In this document: positions 58,328 through 64,000 of the stretch, in pieces
How the letters are laid out: each line of letters opens with the position of its first letter
Numbering within the stretch: the first letter of the stretch is position 1
Source of the DNA: Bactrocera neohumeralis
Taxonomy: Eukaryota; Arthropoda; Insecta; Diptera; Tephritidae
DNA: 64,000 bases
Direction: 5' to 3'
Assembly: GCF_024586455.1 (NCBI RefSeq)
Contig: NC_065921.1
Location: 45,096,574 to 45,160,573, forward strand
Position numbers and translations under genes: made by a program
Notes under the pieces: model-generated
What the model was told of the DNA's origin: nothing
Database searches by the model: none
The model's input: the letters and a program-made list of their open reading frames with translations, nothing else

Positions 58328-58890
58328 CAAGGTGCTTTCCAAAGAAAACAAGACATAAATGACGATCAACATGTGGGCTAATCAAAATCCGTGATCACCG
58401 AAAATTCCATCGAAAATCATTACTGAAATTTATGGAAATGGAATTGAACCTCTCCAAAACACCGATTTATCGCATTTTGACTCAACATTTGGGCTTACGA
58501 AAGGTGTGTGCACGGTTTGTTGCGCACAATTTGACTGACGACCAAAAGTTGCAAAGGATCCAACATTCTAAGGACGATTATTTGACCAAAAATCAAATTT
58601 TAACCATTAACCACTCCCCGTATTCACCTGATATGGCACCGTGCGACTTCTTCCTATTTGGAAAAATACATTTGCCCATGAAAGGAAAGCATTATACAGA
58701 CGTAGAGGCCATTCAAAAGGCTTGCACCGGTATACTGGCCAACGAGCCAAAACTCTCATTCGACAAGGTTTTGGAAAAAACTGCATTGAAGCAGAAGGAG
58801 ACTATTTTAAATAAAATAAGTACATTTTGCCGGAAAAACCATTTGTTCTGTTTTTGTTTTAAAGTCCTGTTTACTTTGAAACACACCTTG
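58328..58890 (+). mobile_element. Mariner-like element, internally deleted (563 bp)
   Basis: Inverted ends CAAGGTGCTTTCCAAAGAAA and, in reverse, CAAGGTGTGTTTCAAAGTAA, flanked by TA at 58326-58327 and 58891-58892. The 153-codon frame from 58432 keeps MEMELNLSKTPIYRILTQHL, RKVCARFVAHNLTDDQKLQR, then jumps to PYSPDMAPCDFFLFGKIHLP and the C-terminal part. The first and second catalytic blocks are deleted. Same family as 11939 and 41338. Confidence 0.87.
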
Positions 58891-58892
58891 TA

Positions 58893-59400
58893 GACCACTC
58901 CATCGCGGGACCTTTACTTGTCGGTTCCTTCTTGGCTGACACACCTGGGAGGGATTTGTACGCGGAGATATCCGTTGAAGAAGAGGCGCAGTAGGCATTA
59001 AAGTTAAGAGGGAGGGTAGAAGGAGGAGTGTTTTGTCGGGAGCTCTCTATCAACTCTAGTTTTAGGCTAACAGAGCACTGCAGCGTCTTTCAAGCGGAAG
59101 TGGCTGCCATCAAGGTAGCGGCAGATATATTCCTCCGCAGTGCAGCCTCATGTCGAGAGGTGTGCATTCACTCCCACACTTACTCCATTGGGGCACACTC
59201 ACCCCGATTTCATCCGATTGTAAACGAGTCGGTTGTTTGGTATCCATTTGCGTTCTAAATAGCACTGGACTTATGACTTGGCTAAGGAGACTTGCGGACC
59301 TCTAGGGAGTTTGGTAGTCACTTGTTAACAACCAAAGCCAACGCGATTGCGACATCTTTTTAGCTCAAAGTGAACCGTAAAACGTCCTCCGAACTAACCG
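58893..59400 (+). mobile_element. LINE fragment with RNase H start (I/R1-like)
   Basis: The plus strand near 59018 reads GGVFCRELSINSSFRL with TEHCSVFQAEVAAIKVAADI, the beginning of a LINE-encoded RNase H. It abuts the mariner end at 58892. The C-terminal part decays after about 59180. A similar domain in reverse orientation is at 17790-17860. Confidence 0.65.
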
Positions 59401-60065
59401 AATTTTTACGATCCAGTCAGTTTTCAAGCAAAGTCAATCTCTTCTCCATTGTAGGCGTTCTGATTAGACACACCAAATAAGTACATATGAGGTGCGACTA
59501 AATATTTTGTCAGACTCTTTGATTATCTAGCCATTTTGATAATCTAGTCATTTTCTCTTCTGTTGCTAGGTTTTTGCAATAATGACATTAAAATTTTCGG
59601 TAGACATAGATCGACAACCTTAACAAATTTGTCGTAAGCTCAAAACTCTTCATCGATCTATCATGTTATGCACTTTAAGGAGTTTTTGGGTAACACAAAA
59701 AACAAATATCTGCCCAAGTGAAATCCATTGATTTTGGATCAACCCAACGACTTAACCTAAATTACCTAGCTTCAAACTATTTCATATATATATTTCCTTT
59801 ATAAGAATCTAATTGAATAAAAACGAAGCGGATACTGTTTTTGTTAAAGTATAACCATTTATAACAAAAATGTGGCAGATACTTATAATTTTTATAAACA
59901 ATATTACAGATACAATGTTTTTACAGGTAATGACTTCGAAAAAACCGCATAGTTTATATTTATATTTATATATAGTATATTTACATTGTTAAAAAAATCT
60001 TCCAAGTTTGTATTCGAGTTATTTTGAATCTCTATTTTTCTGAAAAACTATTATAATAAGGTTAT
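59401..60065. other. Intergenic, nothing recognised
   Basis: AT-rich; no exon, repeat end or RNA gene recognised. Confidence 0.4.
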
Positions 60066-60073
60066 ATATACCT

Positions 60074-61171
60074 TAGGGTGATTCAAAACAAAATTTCTTT
60101 TTTTTTCGTTTGGTACTCGGAAAAATAGGTTCCTAGACACCTCTAAGAAAACCTCTCCTCCTACATACAAATTTCTATTTTTTCTTATTATGAGATAGAA
60201 AAATTTATATCTCGCTTCCAACTATCGGGTGATTTTTTAAGAGCTTGATAACTTTTTTTTAAAAAAAAACGCATAAAATTTGCAAAATCTCATCGGTTCT
60301 TTATTTGAAACGTTAGATTGGTTCATGACATTTACTTTTTGAAGATAATTTCATTTAAATGTTGACCGCGGCTGCGTCTTAGGTGGTCCATTCGGAAAGT
60401 CCAATTTTGGGCAACTTTTTCGAGCATTTCGGCCGGAATAGCTCGAATTTCTTCGGAAATGTTGTCTTCCAAAGCTGGAATAGTTGCTGGCTTATTTCTG
60501 TAGACTTTAGACTTGACGTAGCCCCACAAAAAATAGTCTAAAGGCGTTAAATCGCATGATCTTGGTGGCCAACTGCCCATGCATCCCGAAAAATGCACTG
60601 TTTGGTGTCTTTTGTACGCTGGTGGAATCATTGGACCGTATTTTTTCAAAGATGCTGTTGGACGCAACGTTACGGTGAATGGCGATCGCTATCGTTCGAT
60701 GCTAACAAACTTTTTGTTGCCAAAAATGGAAGAACTGAACTTGGTTGACATGTGGTTTCAACAAGATGGCGCTACATGCCACACAGCTCGCGATTCTATG
60801 GCCATTTTGAGGGAAAACTTCGGAGAACAATTCATCTCAAGAAATGGACCCGTAAGTTGGCCACCAAGATCATCACCCGATACTTGAAAAAATATCTTGT
60901 TCCTTAGATTTTGTAGGAAATTGAATGCTCTACAAAAAAAGGTCACAATAATTTTTTCGTAAACCCAACCGTTTAAAAGATATTAACAGTTAAAATTTGA
61001 TTATTTTTGGGAAAATTTTTTATTTCTTATAAATTTTATAACTCAAAGAAAAAAATCATTATGAATGATGAAACTCATAGGTTTTTAGAGAGGCTTTCTT
61101 AGAGGTGTCTAGGAACCTATTTTTCAAAGTACCAAACGAAAAAAAATAAAAATTTTTTTTTAATCACCCTA
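60074..61171. mobile_element. hAT-type MITE with 8-bp target duplication, carrying a nested transposon
   Basis: The outer ends TAGGGTGATTCAAAACAAAA and, in reverse, TTAGGGTGATTAAAAAAAAA continue into long inverted arms sharing TTCGTTTGGTACT and AATAGGTTCCTAGACACC with TCTAAGAAA. The flanks are identical 8-mers ATATACCT at 60066-60073 and 61172-61179, the length expected for hAT insertions. Without the nested element (60235-60880) the MITE is about 450 bp. Confidence 0.85.
60235..60880. mobile_element. Tc1/mariner-superfamily element with inverted internal segment
   Basis: Ends TCGGGTGATTTTTTAAGAGC and (right) ATCACCCGA with TA at 60233-60234 and 60881-60882. The minus strand encodes the C-terminal third (WPPRSCDLTPLDYFLWGYVK to RRSRGQHLNEIIF, 60667..60332). 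The plus strand encodes the preceding part (MHPEKCTVWCLLYAGGIIGP, VTVNGDRYRSMLTNF, MWFQQDGATCHTARDS, FGEQFISRNGPVSWPPRS, 60579..60870). The two parts share about 20 bp (AGTTGGCCACCAAGATCAT) as an inverted repeat at the junctions. Nested in the hAT MITE. Confidence 0.85.
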
Positions 61172-61257
61172 ATATACCTACATATATATATGCGCTTATA
61201 TATACAGTATAGTAGGTGTCGTTGAAAATAACGGTTATTAGTTGCTAATAAGCCACT

Positions 61258-62300
61258 TCAACGTTCGTAAACTCCAATGAAGCTGTTGCATGATGGGCAT
61301 CGATGTTCGACATTACGAGCACAGCCTGTGCAATAAAGGCAGCAAGCGCACGGCCAAAAGCTGGAAATAAATATTTGGAATCAACAAAAATGTGCAAAAA
61401 TTATATGGATTTATATTTTTCTGAACCCTTTGGAAGTATTTTGTAAAATTAATTAAAGTTAATCGGCTTTCAGTAAGAAAAATACTTAGTCGTAGGAGGA
61501 GCTCAGAATTGATAAAAACCGGTTAGGTTTATCTATTCTTCCAAGTTATCTGTTTAGTTAGGCGTTAAAATTTTCCTGAAATTCTGATCTTTGCAGGATT
61601 ATTTTCGTAAGTCTGGCAAATTTCAATGTAGATTAAGAGCTACATTAATATTAATCCAAAAGTTTGGTTTCTGAGAGCTCAATCTTTGTTCGGAAACTAT
61701 GTTTAACATCAATTCATAAATAAGACGATTTTGTTTGCAAACGAAGTTTATGGGATACTCAAGAATACTTGAAATGTGATATACGGTCCTTTATGAATAC
61801 AAAATCAACTTTTAGGATCCGTTTGGTATAAGAGAACGTTAACAATTGACATCCTTACTTTTAAGGGACTCCCATATTAAATAGGTTACTGGAAGTCATA
61901 TGTGAATTGAACAGCTGTTGTCTACTTTTTGGGTTCATCTATTCAAAATCATACGATAGATCGACTCCCAAATAAGTAGCCACTTGGAACAACATGAAAC
62001 TAATTTAGTCTATTCAAAATCGCCATATAGAATTTCGAACTGTCTTCAGCTTCAGCAATGTAAAGCTTCTTAAATGTAAATATGTAGATAGCTGATCAGC
62101 AGTTACCGACGATTTTCGAACCCAAACTAATCATTCGAAAAAAATGGTAACCCTAGAACTAAGACCTACCCGATAACACATAAAAGCAAAGCTATCAAAT
62201 GCGTTTTCGTGGATGATGTATGGTCCACGCTGGTGATTACTTGTTTATTGCAAGTTGGACAAATGATCGTGGCTGGTTCCGGACCCACCGGTGCTGACAT
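61258..62300 (-). CDS. Short LITAF-domain protein L5 (77 aa)
   Basis: Coding parts are 62300..62170 and 61360..61258 (131+103 nt = 77 codons plus stop), joined by an 809-bp phase-2 intron with donor GG|GTAGGT and acceptor TTTCCAG. An acceptor TTTACAG lies 12 nt before the ATG, so the 5' leader exon is farther upstream and probably non-coding. The protein is essentially the LITAF domain: CPTC (14-17), HLIALLLCVIGFWPCACCLY, and HRCPSC (Cys 65 and 68), ending FIGVYER. The usual HYC is HRC here. Both coding parts match L4 in length to the base. No PPxY leader; it starts MSAPVGPEPA. It is first in transcription order of the array seen here; further members may lie beyond 64 kb. Confidence 0.9.
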
Positions 62301-62559
62301 ATTGACTGGGAGCTGTAAAGAAAAAATGTTAATAATGTTAATTTTGAATTTGTTTAAATATTGTCAATTTTGATTTATATTATTTTATCTATATGTAGTA
62401 TAGATAATTTATTATCTGTTCTTATAAATTAAAATTAGGTTTTTAGTGATCAGTGGCTTTTGACAGCATCTTGACTAACATATTATGTTTGCCACTATGT
62501 TTGTAACACTCAAAAGGAAAAGTCAAACACCCTATAATGTATATAACCTCACAACAAGC

Positions 62560-62860
62560 AATCTAATGGTTTTAAAACACAACTTCTTGAAGGCCATTCA
62601 ATGTCAAAATTTCTTAAAATAATCGAATCTCCAAACTTTTCTCGCAATAATTCGATTGTGGCGCGTAGCCACCAGATGTTATGAAGATAAACTTCTTGCA
62701 GTGCGGCAATAAAAAGTCAGTTTTAATTGGTCTATATGTTCTTCATTGACAGTAACGGTTTCACCACTTTCGTTTTGAAAGAAGTACGGACTGATGATTC
62801 TACCAGTCCAAAACCCACACCAAACTGTCAATTTAGGTGAAAGTAATTATAGCTCATTAC
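62560..62860 (-). mobile_element. Tc1/mariner-superfamily transposase remnant
   Basis: Minus-strand pieces: FGVGFGLVESSVRTSFK (the VWCGLxxxGIIGPYFF region, decayed), LSMKNI, then IWWLRATIELLREKFGDSI and LRNFDIEWPSRS (the NGPVxWPPRS block). Related to 45170-45760. In the L5 upstream region. Confidence 0.6.
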
Positions 62861-62984
62861 CTTTCAGATGAAAGTGAGCTCTATCGGAGATGATTTTCTT
62901 AAAATAATCGATATCGTTTTCAAGTTGTTCCACGGCAAAATCAGCAATCACGACAGTTACGGTGGTTTAATGGCTTCAGTGAGA

Positions 62985-63070
62985 ACAAATGCATACGGAT
63001 GGACTTTGTTCGTCGAAAGAGGACTTTGGTTTTCAATTGCCTACCTAGTCCAAAGAGTGATTCTGCTGAC
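62985..63070 (-). mobile_element. Short RTE-like LINE fragment
   Basis: 'TTTGTTCGTCGAAAGAGGAC' and 'TTTCAATTGCCTACCTAGTC' match 4503-4550 of the LINE. No ends. Confidence 0.55.
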
Positions 63071-63079
63071 GTGTGAGAA

Positions 63080-64000
63080 AAGCAGCGGTTGTGATGACTG
63101 TGACATAGCGGCATAGGTGCTTTTTTTTTTTGTATCTCATTTAATGTCCGAAGAAATAGTTTTTATCTTTTAGACTTAAGAGGCTGTTAGAAGTAATAAC
63201 CGATCAATGACAGTCATAACTGTACTCTTGTATAATACATAAAACATAGATTCGTCAAAGCCTAGAAAGTACCGAATCGAACGCACAAATGGCATCAAAT
63301 AAATGGACTAGCATAATCAAATAGAGAAAAAAATAAGATGTTAAAAAGTTAATTGAATGGATAACTTTGTTGTTACTTTCACATTTAATTGTTCAACTAA
63401 GGAGCTTCAATAATAGACACACACCATACATTAAGTTTTCTACTCTATTAAAATTGAATTTTAATTATTTTTATAGACGAGTAAGCTTCAGCATTAATTA
63501 AAACAACATCTCGATTCACTTGATCAATTAAACTAAAATTTATTTTTGTACTTATTAAATGTGCAACATTCCGTGAATATTAATTTGTATAAGTATATGT
63601 ATTATATATGTATGTATACATTTAGAGTAACTACCATATGCTCCATCTCCAGAGATGACGCCATCCTATCAACCTACAAATTTCACCTCCTTATTGTATT
63701 TTCGGTGCCACGAAGTTTTTTGTACTTGTCGTCGGTAAACATGTCTCCCGCACTGTTGTTTGTCGTTAGAAGTGACAACCGGAGTGAGGGTGCCAGCAAA
63801 GCAAGTGCGCAAATTGTTATTGCTTGATTACTGTAATAATGCAACTTTGGCACCAACTATTTCATAAACTGTATATATATTACATACATATATCTATACT
63901 TTTGCCGATATATGGTATATTGTGAATATAAGACCATTAGAACCGTAAGTATTTCTATAGGAATATCGCATGTAACCTGCTCAAATATGCCTTTACACAT
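63080..64000. other. Upstream region of L5; no gene recognised
   Basis: Probably contains the L5 promoter and its non-coding first exon on the minus strand. A GC-richer patch at 63640-63830 is the best candidate, with a weak donor GAG|GTGAAA near 63690, but no core promoter motif is certain. The remainder is AT-rich. Confidence 0.3.

Overview
The window is nuclear DNA from an insect, very probably a higher (cyclorrhaphan) fly. It is AT-rich and intron-containing, with TATGTA and CA/TG microsatellites, many short Tc1/mariner deletion derivatives, and repeats resembling the DINE-1/INE-1 family of flies. A tephritid fruit fly would fit, but this is inference from repeat style, not a direct match.

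The only host genes I can support are five LITAF-domain genes, all on the minus strand in a tandem array: 14954..20204, 25212..27401, 35165..43242, 48013..49345 and 61258..62300 (called L1 to L5 here). None is a single long ORF. I assembled them by reading splice sites, and in every case lengths, phases and domain halves fit exactly. Each encodes a zinc-ribbon domain with an N-terminal CxxC, a hydrophobic segment and a C-terminal CxxC. L1 to L3 are long forms (228, 138 and 223 aa) with a Pro-rich leader carrying a PPSY motif. L4 and L5 are short forms (77 aa each) without a PPxY leader. LITAF-family proteins sit on the cytosolic face of endosomes and lysosomes and bind Nedd4-type ligases through PPxY motifs; in insects some are linked to immunity. 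All five share a phase-2 intron at the same place in the hydrophobic segment, so the array arose by duplication of an already split gene.

Nearly everything else is transposon debris. 4-7 kb holds a nearly complete but frameshifted RTE-like LINE. 7.8-14 kb is a nest of Tc1/mariner elements, DINE-like repeats with 154-bp tandem units, and a GC-ended MITE. Three further LINE copies (about 16, 21 and 28.5 kb) have an inverted 5' end, as expected from twin priming. 22-24 kb holds a long interspersed repeat in two orientations. 29.7 and 43.9 kb carry near-identical 526-527-bp mariner derivatives. 50.6-52.6 kb holds a truncated jockey-type LINE cut by a 613-bp MITE. 60.1-61.2 kb holds a hAT-type MITE with an 8-bp target duplication and a second transposon nested inside. 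Several mariner copies contain internally inverted fragments.

I found no rRNA, tRNA, CRISPR array or bacterial feature, and no clear exotic system. The notable biology is the LITAF gene array with its two protein subtypes, and the rearrangement patterns of the transposons.
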